From Paenibacillus sp. VTT E-133291 (GTDB lineage Bacteria; Bacillota; Bacilli; Paenibacillales; Paenibacillaceae): a stretch of DNA of 42,517 nucleotides. Made by a program: the position numbers and the translations under genes. The stretch covers positions 1-42,517 of the forward strand of contig NZ_NFVA01000062.1 of NCBI RefSeq assembly GCF_002264395.1, read 5' to 3'. Under the pieces are notes generated by a model that did no database searches, was not told the origin of the DNA, and saw nothing but the letters and a program-made list of their open reading frames with translations. Each line of letters opens with the position of its first letter. The first letter of the stretch is position 1. Of the stretch, positions 32,350-41,286 are shown one piece after another.

Positions 32350-32580
32350 TAAAGATAGCCTCGTCATACTAAGATGAGGTAGAGGTCGCGGATATAAAGA
32401 GTACGCGTGTGGAGACGTTAGAGCCGTCTATGAATCACGCCGAAAGGAATATCCGCCGAAGCTTGCGCTGTAGCTCTTACAGCGGTGCAGGCTGGGGCCG
32501 TTGCCGAAAGGCACGGAACTGTCACATTGTACAGCCTGCGTAAGTAGCAGACTGCAGTGTGTTGCGCTATCTTCACAGGG
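32350..32580 (+). ncRNA. Lysine riboswitch (L-box)
   Basis: The leader has the conserved lysine aptamer parts in order: GAGGTAGAGGTCGCGG, AAGAGTA, GGAGA, GCCGAAAGGAAT, CGCCGAAGC, GCCGTTGCCGAAAGGC, GAACTGTCA and ACAGCCTGCG. The closing P1 helix AAGATAGC (32352-32359) pairs perfectly with GCTATCTT (32566-32573). An intrinsic terminator follows, so the switch should stop transcription when lysine is abundant. It controls the permease gene downstream. Confidence 0.9.
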
Positions 32581-32605
32581 AGTATGATGCGGAGCTGTAT
32601 AGATG

Positions 32606-32640
32606 GAAGCCGCAGACATAGTTTGCGGCTTCTTTGCGTT
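32606..32640 (+). terminator. Riboswitch expression-platform terminator
   Basis: GAAGCCGCA (32606-32614) pairs with TGCGGCTTC (32624-32632), followed by TTTGCGTTT. A further hairpin (CTCCCGCCTTGCGGGAG, about 32678-32694) lies between it and the gene. Confidence 0.8.
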
Positions 32641-32757
32641 TACAGAATTTGTATGTTTCGTACATCATCGAAGTATACCTCCCGCCTTGCGGGAGTAAGC
32701 AGCTCAGCGCTCCCCGTTCATGAACAGTAAGATTAGATCATAAGGAGTGTCATATTC

Positions 32758-34236
32758 ATGCAGGGCAATCAGCACAACCCAGCGCAAGGCAACATAAATC
32801 AGCCTGCGCTTAAAAAATCGTTCAAAGCAAGACATTTGACCATGATCGCACTAGGCGGATCTATTGGGACGGGTCTGTTTCTAGCCAGTGGCGGCGCGAT
32901 CGCTTCAGCAGGACCTGGTGGAGCCCTTCTGGCTTATACCGCTGTGGGGGTAATGGTTTATTTTCTCATGACTAGTCTTGGAGAGCTCGCCACCTATTTA
33001 CCGGACTCCGGGTCCTTCAGTACCTACGGCACTCGTTTCGTCAGCCCCGGCTTTGGTTTCGCCATCGGTTGGAACTTCTGGTATAACTGGGCGGTTACGA
33101 TTGCAGCAGAGCTATCAGCGGCTACCCTCATCATCAAATATTGGTTCCCGGACAGTCCTTCCTTCCTCTGGAGTCTGGTGTTCCTTCTACTGATGTTCGG
33201 TCTGAATTTCCTATCTGCTCGTGGCTATGGGGAATCAGAATATTGGTTTGCTATTATCAAAATCATTACCGTTATCGCCTTCCTTATTGTCGGGGTGCTC
33301 ATGATATTCGGCATTATGGGTGGAAAAGCTGTAGGCTTCAGTAACTTCCAAATGGGGGGCAGTTCCTTCAACGGTGGCTTCTTTGCCTTCGTCGGGGTAT
33401 TTATGGCAGCCGGATTCTCCTTCCAGGGTACCGAGCTAATCGGCGTTGCTGCGGGTGAGAGCGAGAATCCACGCCGCAACGTCCCCATTGCGATCCGCCA
33501 AGTATTCTGGCGTATATTAATCTTTTATATCCTTGCTATATTTGTAATCGGAATGTTGATTCCTTATACGAATCCAGATCTGCTGCGTGGTGGCATCGAT
33601 GACATCGGAGTCAGTCCGTTTACGATCGTGTTCAATAAAGCCGGGCTTGCCATTGCTGCATCCGTAATGAATGCCGTCATTCTCAGCTCTGTACTGTCGG
33701 CAGGGAACTCTGGAATGTATGCTTCCACCCGTGTCCTGTATGCAATGGCTAAGGATGGAATGGCTCCACGCGCACTGGGCAAGCTTAATCGCCGTGGTGT
33801 CCCTGTTGGCGCTTTGCTAGTAACTACGGCTGTCGGAATGCTCGCCTTTCTTGCTTCATTCTTTGGTGATGGTGCCGTATATAACTGGCTACTGAACGCC
33901 TCTGGGATGTGCGGATTTATTAACTGGCTAGGCATTGCAGTCTGCCACTACCGCTTCAGACGTGCCTTTATAGCACAAGGCCATTCCCTAGATGAACTAC
34001 CTTACCGGGCCAGATGGTTCCCATTCGGACCTATTTTTGCCTTAGCACTTTGTATTGTAGCTATACTCGGTCAGAATATGGGCGCCTTCACAGGTGGAAC
34101 GATCGACTGGTATGGTATCGCCGTTTCTTATATCAGCTTACCGCTGTTTCTCTTAATCTGGGTCGGCTATCGCTGGTTCCGAAAGAGCAGTATTATTCCT
34201 TTGGATAAATGCGATCTTAGTACTCACCCAGAATAA
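32758..34236 (+). CDS. lysP: Lysine-specific permease (APC superfamily)
   Basis: This 492-residue protein is an amino acid-polyamine-organocation transporter with about twelve membrane helices. It begins ALKKSFKARHLTMIALGGSIGTGLFLASG, with the glycine-rich TM1 break (GGSIGTG) that binds the amino-acid backbone, and has GELATYLPDSGSF in TM2-3 and GTELIGVAAGES in TM6. Sequence alone only says amino acid permease of the LysP/GabP type; the lysine riboswitch in its leader fixes lysine as the likely substrate. AAGGAG precedes the ATG. A terminator follows, so it is a single-gene transcript. Confidence 0.9.
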   Translation: MQGNQHNPAQGNINQPALKKSFKARHLTMIALGGSIGTGLFLASGGAIASAGPGGALLAYTAVGVMVYFLMTSLGELATYLPDSGSFSTYGTRFVSPGFGFAIGWNFWYNWAVTIAAELSAATLIIKYWFPDSPSFLWSLVFLLLMFGLNFLSARGYGESEYWFAIIKIITVIAFLIVGVLMIFGIMGGKAVGFSNFQMGGSSFNGGFFAFVGVFMAAGFSFQGTELIGVAAGESENPRRNVPIAIRQVFWRILIFYILAIFVIGMLIPYTNPDLLRGGIDDIGVSPFTIVFNKAGLAIAASVMNAVILSSVLSAGNSGMYASTRVLYAMAKDGMAPRALGKLNRRGVPVGALLVTTAVGMLAFLASFFGDGAVYNWLLNASGMCGFINWLGIAVCHYRFRRAFIAQGHSLDELPYRARWFPFGPIFALALCIVAILGQNMGAFTGGTIDWYGIAVSYISLPLFLLIWVGYRWFRKSSIIPLDKCDLSTHPE

Positions 34237-34295
34237 AATGACTTGAAAAAGTGGCTGTTTTGAGCAATCTGAGTAGTAAAACATTGTTAGAATGC

Positions 34296-34343
34296 AAATG
34301 AAGGAGCCTAGCAGTCTCTCAACGCTTAGCTCCTTCATTTTTG
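34296..34343 (+). terminator. Terminator of lysP
   Basis: AAATGAAGGAGC pairs with GCTCCTTCATTT, followed by TTGGCG. The loop is long, about 20 bases. Confidence 0.8.
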
Positions 34344-34374
34344 GCGTTCACTGCAGCTAAGCTATGTGAAAGTA

Positions 34375-34508
34375 ATTAGGGAAAATCGCCCTAAAGATAG
34401 ATAGAAAGCTCTTAAATTGAATGGAATTAGGGGATTTCTCCCTAATAATTGGGTTGAGTTCTATATTTACCAACAAATCAGGTGAATTTCAGGGAGATTT
34501 TCCCTAAT
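34375..34508. repeat. Array of three palindromes (TTAGGG...CCCTAA), spacing 51/62 bp
   Basis: Three imperfect palindromes of about 19-21 bp lie at 34375-34395, 34426-34446 and 34488-34508. Each has TTAGGG-type and CCCTAA-type arms around seven AT-rich bases. Start-to-start distances are 51 and 62 bp (spacers 30 and 41 bp), identical to the first three palindromes at 5.7 kb, although the arm sequences differ. No fourth copy is visible at the expected place. The array lies between the convergent lysP and transglutaminase-like genes. Confidence 0.8.
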
Positions 34509-34592
34509 TGTTAATCAGCGCTTCAGATTATAGGCATCATTGAAGTAATACACAAAGAGATTCGCGAATAAGAACCCGTAAAAAAAACAAAA

Positions 34593-34632
34593 AGGGATCT
34601 CCCGCAGCCATTCAGGCTTATGGGATGTCCCT
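34593..34632 (-). terminator. Terminator of the transglutaminase-like gene
   Basis: On the minus strand GGGACATCCCATAAGCC pairs with the region ending GGGAGATCCC, followed by TTTTTGTTTTTTT. Confidence 0.75.
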
Positions 34633-34645
34633 TTCTTATATCCTT

Positions 34646-35785
34646 CTATTCCCAAGTCACAAACACTTTGAGGTCGCCCGTATTGTCAAAAGCAGAACTG
34701 GAGTAAGATACATCCTCTAGTCCAAGCTTATATAGCTCCTGCAGGTCATTCTTAAGCTGTGCTCCACTCCCATGATAGCGGAATAATATAGACACCTCAC
34801 CGGAGGCCATTGCCTTATTCGCTAGCCGAGTCAGATCTCCTACCGAACGTACAATTAGCTCCTCGGCATATAGCTCATAATTGAGATCCTTCTGAAGCTT
34901 TTTATACACAGCTGCACTCTGTCCTCCACGCTCCACAAGTGCAGACAAGGTCTTATGATAACCTACCGACGCGGCCGGATAGGATTTCGTCCAGCTATGA
35001 TCCTGACGCATCTGTGCATCTGTCCTCATGTAGTACGCCGTACTAATAACGCCAGCCTTATCCGGTGTCGGGTCATCCCAAGTCGTGTCGAGATGATACC
35101 ACCGTCCATCTAATAACACTAGATTCCAGGCATGCAACTGACTACGTCCTCCCGGCTGCTTTGCTGTACCCTCCACGATTTTATTCGTGAATCCAGCTTC
35201 CTTTAACAGCTTATAGGTCAACAGCGAATACCCTTGGCAAACGGCGCTGCCACTCTTCAATCCTTCATAAGCCGTATATTTACGATACGAAGTATCATAT
35301 TTCAGATGAAGCACAACCCAATCATGGATCGCCTTCACCTTCTGATGATTGTTCATGCCCGGCGTTATGATCTTCTTCAGCGCAGCCTTCACTTCTTTGT
35401 TCACAAAAGCCGTCTGCTCCAGCGTCTCCAAATATTTCACTTCCACCGTAACTTTTACAGAGCTTGCGCTTCCTCGATAAGTATATCCGTAGCTGTCTAT
35501 AATGTAATACAAATAAGGATCACTAGCCATCGCTTGATCCAGGGCCGCTTGTATTTTCGTTTTCAAATTTGAACCTTTGCTCTCATAAGTAAAAGTAATG
35601 GTCTCCCTTCGGTTGTTCATTGCACCCGTTAGCTTCTGCGCTACTTCATTTACAGAACGAAGGGTGGGTGAACTCGAAGCCGCATAAGCATGACCCCAGC
35701 CCCAATAAATCATCGGTGGAATAGCAGCGAATATAATCACTCCTCCCAGAATGATCTTTACTAATGTAAAGCGTTTTTTCCACAT
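34646..35785 (-). CDS. Exported transglutaminase-like (cysteine protease fold) protein
   Basis: This 379-residue protein has an N-terminal membrane or signal segment (KIILGGVIIFAAIPPMIYWGWGHAYA, probable cut after AYA). The transglutaminase core has Cys183 in SGSAVCQGYSLLTYKLL, His218 in QLHAWNLVLLDG and Asp233 in RWYHLDTTWDDP, a complete triad. Bacterial members with this layout are usually cell-surface peptidases, but some cross-link proteins. The residues before the core (about 60-140) hold a repeated beta-rich unit that returns near the C terminus (EVSILFRYHGSGAQLKNDLQELYKLG). No operon partner is visible; a terminator follows. Confidence 0.83.
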   Translation of the reverse strand: MWKKRFTLVKIILGGVIIFAAIPPMIYWGWGHAYAASSSPTLRSVNEVAQKLTGAMNNRRETITFTYESKGSNLKTKIQAALDQAMASDPYLYYIIDSYGYTYRGSASSVKVTVEVKYLETLEQTAFVNKEVKAALKKIITPGMNNHQKVKAIHDWVVLHLKYDTSYRKYTAYEGLKSGSAVCQGYSLLTYKLLKEAGFTNKIVEGTAKQPGGRSQLHAWNLVLLDGRWYHLDTTWDDPTPDKAGVISTAYYMRTDAQMRQDHSWTKSYPAASVGYHKTLSALVERGGQSAAVYKKLQKDLNYELYAEELIVRSVGDLTRLANKAMASGEVSILFRYHGSGAQLKNDLQELYKLGLEDVSYSSSAFDNTGDLKVFVTWE

Positions 35786-35865
35786 ATATATTCCGTTCCT
35801 CCGGCTCCTATAGTCTTATAACGAACCCTACCATTTAATAGATAATGAGCGTTTAGGCAAAAAAA

Positions 35866-35903
35866 GACTGCTCCCTGTAGAATAATTCTACTCTGAGAAC
35901 AGC
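35866..35903 (-). terminator. Terminator of the GH95/ABC transporter operon
   Basis: On the minus strand GGCTGTTCTCAGAGTAG pairs with CTACAGGGAGCAGTC, then TTTTTTTGCC. Confidence 0.8.
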
Positions 35904-35925
35904 CTATATGCTAGAACGATGTGTT

Positions 35926-38298
35926 TTATTCGCTTTGTGGTGTAATGATATAGGTCTCTCCTATTACGGTTTCAAATTCCATCTCTAGACCTATTCGTGA
36001 ACCATCAGAACTTTGAATGAGCAAAGGCTGGTGACTATAAATTCTGCAGATTTGACCATGAGTCGAGGTCAGCTCCGCCTTCATTAAGCGTCCTTCACGC
36101 CATTCTATATTTGTGATAAAGCCGCCACGTGCTACTAAGCCTTTCACACTACCTTCAGACCATTCTTCTGGAAGAGCCGGTAATAATTCAAGCCCTTCCT
36201 GATGACTCTGCAAGAGCATTTCAGCAATTCCGGCCGTAGTTCCGAAGTTACCGTCAATCTGAAATGGAGGGTGATTACCGAATAAATTCGGCAGACTTGA
36301 ATCTTGCAAAATACGACGTAAACAGCTATACGCACTCCCTCCATCCTTCAAACGTGCATATAGATTAAGCAGCCAGGCTGCACTCCAGCCCGTGTGTCCA
36401 CCCCCGCCTTCCAAGCGCTTCTTAAGCGTTAACGCTGCTGCCTCCGCTAGCTCTGGTGTGGAGGAAGGACTAATTACATTTCCGGGATATAAATCATACA
36501 AATGAGAGACATGGCGGTGCCCAGGCTCTTGTTCAGCAAAATCCTCACTCCATTCACGAATACGTCCGTCCGGTGCAATCCCAGGATGAGCGAGTCGTTC
36601 CTGTTTCTGACTCAGCTCCTGCCTCAGCTGGGCATCGGTATTCAAAATCTCAGCAGCCCGAATGCAATGCTTGAACAGCTCATCGATCAGCGATAAATCC
36701 ATAGCTGAGCCAGCTGAAACACTGCATGGCTTGCCATCAGCAGTCAAGAATACATTCTCCGGTGACGTAGACAGACCCGTTGTCCATCTTCCATCAGGCA
36801 GCTCTACCAGCCAATCCAGACAAAATAATGCGGCTCCCTTTAACAAAGGAAAAGCTGTGTTGCGCAAATATTCCTCGTCTGGACGGAAAGCGTAACGTTC
36901 CCATAAATGGCGAGAGAGCCAAACGCCTCCCATTGGCCAAAATGCCCACATCGCCTTGCCGTCTGACGGAGATGTCATACGCCACAAATCTGTATTATGA
37001 TGCACCGTCCAGCCACGTGCGCCATAATGAATATTTGCTGTACGACTGCCAGCCACACTAAGTTCAGTAATAAAATCGATTAAAGGTTCATCGCATTCAC
37101 CCAACCCGCATAACTCGGCTGGCCAATAATTCATTTCAGTGTTTATATTGGTCGTATAATTACTGTTCCATGGCGGCTGGAGATAGGGATTCCAGATCCC
37201 TTGCAGATTCAGAGCTTGTGTACCCGGCCGTGAGCCAGCAATCATCAGGTACCGGCCATACTGGAACAGCAGCGCTTCTAGCGCAGAATCTGCCTGCCCC
37301 TCCTGGTACCGTTTTAGTCGCTTATCCGTGGGAAGCTCTATCCGGGAGGACGAAGATGCAAGCGTCAACTCCACGCGGCGGAACAAGGACTGATGATCCT
37401 CTAGATGGCGCTGCTTCAGTTTCGCATATCCAGTAGAAGATAAAGCCAATTGCTCTAGGCACAACTCCGAAGGTAGCTTACCGCCGCTTCCTGGCATCCG
37501 GTCATACCCGGCAAAATCGGTTGCTGCAGCTAGACGGATCGTAATGGAGCGCGCACCTGAAACCGACAATATACCGTTCTCAGCTCTACAATTACCGCCA
37601 TCTGTACGGATCTCCATTGCAGCGGCAAAACTTATGCCGAGACCCTCTTCGTATAATACAGCACGCGGATGATCTCCTACATAATTATCAGCAACATGCG
37701 ACGGGGCACGACCGGTCATTATCAGCATACCGTCAGGAGTAATCTCTGTTCGAGAAGGATGCGGCGAAGTCAGAGCCACCGAGAAATCCGGTAGAATGCC
37801 CACACCCTTTCTCCCCTCTGCATGGATATGAATGACTATAAGTTCATCTGGTCTGCTGGCCAAAACTTCGCGCACAATCCTTACATCCCCAGCAGTATAG
37901 GATACCGTAGCAAGCGCTTGATTCAAATCAAGCTCTCTCTGATAATCCTCTATAGGACTACCAAGATTGAACTTCATTCGCAAGTCTCCGAGCGGTTGAT
38001 AGGATTCAGTCCGTCTGCCTAACATCTTGGAATCTACCAGTGCTTCCGCTTTCTTGTATTCCCCCTCTGCCACTAAATGTTTGGCCGGAGCCAAATGACG
38101 CAGCGCCTCATAATTAGCTGTATCCCGTGGAAAGCCCGACCATAAGGTGTCTTCATTTAGTTGAATCAGTTCTTCTTCCGTTCCGCCAAAGACCATGCCG
38201 CCCAGACGGCCGTTACCGACTGGCATTGCCTCTTCCCATACAGCCGCCGGCTGCTTATACCAGAGATCATGCCGCCCAGTGTTCTTACCTTCTCCCAC
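35926..38298 (-). CDS. Glycoside hydrolase family 95 (alpha-L-fucosidase type)
   Basis: This 790-residue enzyme spans the full GH95 layout. The N-terminal beta-domain starts with AAVWEEAMPVGNGRLGGMVFGG. The (alpha/alpha)6 barrel carries TTNINTEMNYWPAELCGL (Asn384 and Asn386 correspond to the catalytic asparagines), SPEN (Glu514, likely acid) and FQIDGNFGTTAGIAEMLLQ (Asp682). GH95 enzymes release alpha-1,2-L-fucose, and some act on L-galactose. No signal peptide is present, so it acts in the cytosol on imported oligosaccharides. GTG 38298 has TAGGAGG eight bases upstream. It is the last gene of the ABC transporter operon. The catalytic assignments are by motif position only. Confidence 0.85.
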   Translation of the reverse strand: MGEGKNTGRHDLWYKQPAAVWEEAMPVGNGRLGGMVFGGTEEELIQLNEDTLWSGFPRDTANYEALRHLAPAKHLVAEGEYKKAEALVDSKMLGRRTESYQPLGDLRMKFNLGSPIEDYQRELDLNQALATVSYTAGDVRIVREVLASRPDELIVIHIHAEGRKGVGILPDFSVALTSPHPSRTEITPDGMLIMTGRAPSHVADNYVGDHPRAVLYEEGLGISFAAAMEIRTDGGNCRAENGILSVSGARSITIRLAAATDFAGYDRMPGSGGKLPSELCLEQLALSSTGYAKLKQRHLEDHQSLFRRVELTLASSSSRIELPTDKRLKRYQEGQADSALEALLFQYGRYLMIAGSRPGTQALNLQGIWNPYLQPPWNSNYTTNINTEMNYWPAELCGLGECDEPLIDFITELSVAGSRTANIHYGARGWTVHHNTDLWRMTSPSDGKAMWAFWPMGGVWLSRHLWERYAFRPDEEYLRNTAFPLLKGAALFCLDWLVELPDGRWTTGLSTSPENVFLTADGKPCSVSAGSAMDLSLIDELFKHCIRAAEILNTDAQLRQELSQKQERLAHPGIAPDGRIREWSEDFAEQEPGHRHVSHLYDLYPGNVISPSSTPELAEAAALTLKKRLEGGGGHTGWSAAWLLNLYARLKDGGSAYSCLRRILQDSSLPNLFGNHPPFQIDGNFGTTAGIAEMLLQSHQEGLELLPALPEEWSEGSVKGLVARGGFITNIEWREGRLMKAELTSTHGQICRIYSHQPLLIQSSDGSRIGLEMEFETVIGETYIITPQSE

Positions 38299-38339
38299 GT
38301 ATATTCCTCCTATCCTGTAATTACAGATGAAAAGAAATC

Positions 38340-38375
38340 GGCGGGAAGCCCGGACTTTCGTTCGGACTTCCCGCC
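38340..38375 (-). terminator. Hairpin between the binding-protein and GH95 genes
   Basis: GGCGGGAAGTCCGAAC pairs with GTCCGGGCTTCCCGCC, followed on the minus strand by GATTTCTTTT. It probably gives partial termination, lowering GH95 expression relative to the binding protein. Confidence 0.65.
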
Positions 38376-38413
38376 ATCTTCATGCTTTTATTTTATTAGC
38401 CGCGATTCAGTAA

Positions 38414-40171
38414 TTACTCATTCCAAAGTTTCACGCGTTGTTTAACCAGCTCTTCACGTAAATCTTCAGCTTTCGTCACGTCAGCTTTATCCAGTTCAGC
38501 CATATAAGCATCCCAAACTTTGTCGAAATCAGCTGGTTTGGACAAGATGGCTTCAGGAATCCGTTTCCAACTGATATCCTTCAGCTTGTTGTCGAGAACG
38601 ACAATTTCACTATCCCCAGGAATCGTGATGTTCCATGCCGCGCCCCAAGGTTTAACTTTGAATTCATCTTCATTTGGGAAGAGGTCTTTCCAAGTTGTTG
38701 CTTTATAAGCAGCAAGTGTTTCTTTTTCAACTGCATTGTAGCCTACAGTTACTTGCTCAGGGAAACGAGTTGTATAGTAATTTCCAGTTGGGTCCAATAC
38801 GCCGTCACCATAGTGAGCGCTAAGCAGAGCATAGTTTGATCCGACATTGCCAAGTCCTGTTTCTTTTTGGAAATTGGTAGTGTCATTATATTTGCGGTTG
38901 TTCACATCTTCAGGAATGACACGTTTGCCGTCAACTACGTTATAATGCTTACCTTCAATACCCCAGTTAACCAATACTTGACCTTCATCGGAAGCTAAGT
39001 AGTCCAAGAATTTAATGGCACGTACTGGATCTTTAGCATCTACACTGATCCCAATACCGTTACCACCCATAAAGCCTGTAGGCCAGAAGGAAGTTTCTTT
39101 GTACTCTTCAGACAGGGTTACTGGATAGTGCCCGTATCCTTGATCTAGCTTACCTTCAGCTTTCAATGCTCTTTCTCCATCGCCATAACCCCAGTCTTGG
39201 TCAATCAAACCAATAACACGGCCGGTAGCGATTTTAGCTTTGTACTGATCATACTTTTGAACGAAGCTTTCCGGGTCAAGCAATCCGATATCATTCATAT
39301 GGTTGAGCCAGCGGAAATATTCTTTCTCAGCAGGACGACGGAAGTGATAAGTTACCTCTTGTGTGTCGATATCGATTGCATATTCACCATCATCAGGAGA
39401 GCCTGTAGTAGTGAATGCTGGGTTAGTTACTGTAATGTACATGTACCAATCATCTGCATTTAGGGTCAGACCGATGTTTTTGTTACCATTTTCATCGGTG
39501 GGATGTTTTTCCAGGTAAGCCTTGATTACGTTCTCATAATCTTGGACCGTTTTAATTACAGGATATCCCGCTTCTTTAACAGCACGATGCTGTAGTTCAA
39601 ATCCGCCACCAGCATCAAAGTATTTGTTATCCACACCTGCATACGTAGGAATAGCATAAATCGCGTGGTCATCATCACTGTAGCGTGAGCGTTTCATGCC
39701 TTCTTCGCCTAATACTTTTTTGATGTTCGGAGCATATTTTTCAATCAGATCTGTCAGATCAAGCATTGCGCCTGCATCCACCAGCTTGCTTACGTCGGTC
39801 TTGGCACTGATCAGATCCGGATAATCACCGCTCGCTGCGATCAACGCTACTTTTTGAGCAGGGTCACCAACCGCGTATTCAGCATTCAAGGTAACTCCTG
39901 TTTTTTCTGTAATCACTTTACCAACTTCGTCTTGCATGCCTGTCCAGTTCGGGTTAGGGTCAGCACTGAAGAAAGTCATCGTGAGCGGAGAAGTATCCTC
40001 AACCGCATTGGCCGAATTAGCCGCATTACCCTTATTTGTTGCATTTTTAGCTGCATCTCCAGCTGCGTTATTGCCGTTATTTCCACCACAACCTGCGAGC
40101 ATGCCGAGCATCATAATAGAAGTGAGTGTAAGTGCAGTTGCTTTAGCTTTTATTTTTCTATTATTCCCCAT
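38414..40171 (-). CDS. Sugar ABC transporter substrate-binding lipoprotein (LipO/YtcQ type)
   Basis: This 585-residue protein is a large extracellular solute-binding protein. It has a lipoprotein signal with lipobox LAGC (Cys28) followed by a disordered Gly/Asn/Ala linker. Family-typical segments are ALIAASGDYPDLI, YAIPTYAG, GLTLNADDW, FMGGNGIGISVDAKDPVRAIKFLDYLASDEGQVLVNWGIEGKHYNVVDG, and the C-terminal KVWDAYMAELDKA. Such proteins pair with LplB- and YtcP-type permeases in Paenibacillus to import oligosaccharides. AAGGAGG lies before the ATG. The sugar is unknown; the adjacent GH95 suggests a fucose-containing glycan. Confidence 0.88.
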   Translation of the reverse strand: MGNNRKIKAKATALTLTSIMMLGMLAGCGGNNGNNAAGDAAKNATNKGNAANSANAVEDTSPLTMTFFSADPNPNWTGMQDEVGKVITEKTGVTLNAEYAVGDPAQKVALIAASGDYPDLISAKTDVSKLVDAGAMLDLTDLIEKYAPNIKKVLGEEGMKRSRYSDDDHAIYAIPTYAGVDNKYFDAGGGFELQHRAVKEAGYPVIKTVQDYENVIKAYLEKHPTDENGNKNIGLTLNADDWYMYITVTNPAFTTTGSPDDGEYAIDIDTQEVTYHFRRPAEKEYFRWLNHMNDIGLLDPESFVQKYDQYKAKIATGRVIGLIDQDWGYGDGERALKAEGKLDQGYGHYPVTLSEEYKETSFWPTGFMGGNGIGISVDAKDPVRAIKFLDYLASDEGQVLVNWGIEGKHYNVVDGKRVIPEDVNNRKYNDTTNFQKETGLGNVGSNYALLSAHYGDGVLDPTGNYYTTRFPEQVTVGYNAVEKETLAAYKATTWKDLFPNEDEFKVKPWGAAWNITIPGDSEIVVLDNKLKDISWKRIPEAILSKPADFDKVWDAYMAELDKADVTKAEDLREELVKQRVKLWNE

Positions 40172-40285
40172 TACATAAACCCTCCTTAAAATTGTTTATC
40201 TATCGTATCACAGATAAATCCTGTTAATACTTATCCCAAAACTTCCCACAGAAAAAGAAAACGGATACAAAACACAATTAAAGTG

Positions 40286-40307
40286 CAGGGGAGACTAAGC
40301 TCCCCTG
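40286..40307 (-). other. Intra-operon stem-loop before the binding-protein gene
   Basis: CAGGGGAG and CTCCCCTG form a perfect 8-bp stem around six bases, between the second permease gene and the lipoprotein gene. The minus strand then reads CACTTTAATTG, not a strong U-tract. It may stabilise the mRNA end or partly terminate. Confidence 0.5.
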
Positions 40308-40316
40308 TAGCTGTGA

Positions 40317-41222
40317 TTAGCTCTTCACAGCGCCAAGTGTCATACCTTGAACAAAGTACTTCTGAATGAACGGATACACCAACAAAATTGGTACGGTTAC
40401 GACAATCGTAATCGCCATCTTGATAGACTCTGGCGAGACCTGATTCGAAGCTAGAGAAGCAATGTTGGAGCGGTAATCGCCACCATTACCACTGGTTGTA
40501 CTCTGCAGAACCTTCATCAGTTCATATTGCAATGTCGTCAGTTGAGGGCTTGAACCATTATACAAATACGTATCAAACCATGCATTCCATTGACCTACCG
40601 CCAGGAACAGCGCGATTGTTGCTAGAGCCGGCTTCATCAGCGGCAGGATGACACGCCAGTAAATGGTAAAATCATTCGCTCCATCCAGTTTCGCCGATTC
40701 CTGCAGTGCATACGGCAGACCGTCAATAAAGGAGCGGATAACGAAGACATTAAAAGCACTAACTAATCCAGGCAATACGTAGACTGCAAAGCTGTTCATC
40801 ATGTGCAGATCCTTGATCAGCATGTATATTGGAATCATCCCTCCAGAGATATACATGGTCATCGCCAAGAATGTGGAGACGAACTTGCGGCCTGCAAAGT
40901 CAGGACGACTGATCGTAAATGCTAGCATCGAGGCACTGATCAGTCCGAACAAAGTACCGATGACTGTCCGCAAAGCGGATATTTTGAACCCGGTCATCAG
41001 CCCTGCGAAACTGAAGATTTTCAAGTAATTGTCCCAGGTAAATTCCCGGGGATAAATGGTGATACCGCCGCGCACACTATCCACTGAATCATTCAGCGAG
41101 ATCGCAAGCACATTCAGAAACGGATAGATCGTGATTACAACCACGAACAGTACTACGAAGTACACTATGAAGTCAAAGATCCGGTCTGACCACGACTTTC
41201 CGGTAATAGCTGTGTTCCCCAC
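40317..41222 (-). CDS. Carbohydrate ABC transporter permease (YtcP type)
   Basis: This 301-residue inner-membrane permease has about six helices and the binding-protein-dependent loop LPYALQESAKLDGANDFTIYWRVILPLMKP, the EAA motif that contacts the ATPase. It starts at GTG 41222 with AAAGGAGAG seven bases upstream. It forms a heterodimer with the permease encoded 64 bp upstream. The operon lacks an ATPase gene, so a shared MsmX-like ATPase elsewhere is needed. Confidence 0.9.
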   Translation of the reverse strand: MGNTAITGKSWSDRIFDFIVYFVVLFVVVITIYPFLNVLAISLNDSVDSVRGGITIYPREFTWDNYLKIFSFAGLMTGFKISALRTVIGTLFGLISASMLAFTISRPDFAGRKFVSTFLAMTMYISGGMIPIYMLIKDLHMMNSFAVYVLPGLVSAFNVFVIRSFIDGLPYALQESAKLDGANDFTIYWRVILPLMKPALATIALFLAVGQWNAWFDTYLYNGSSPQLTTLQYELMKVLQSTTSGNGGDYRSNIASLASNQVSPESIKMAITIVVTVPILLVYPFIQKYFVQGMTLGAVKS

Positions 41223-41286
41223 TGTAACGCTCTCCTTTCATGAAAAGGGCAATATTGCAGCCACGATTGGTAGAAGGTCTTCTGTG

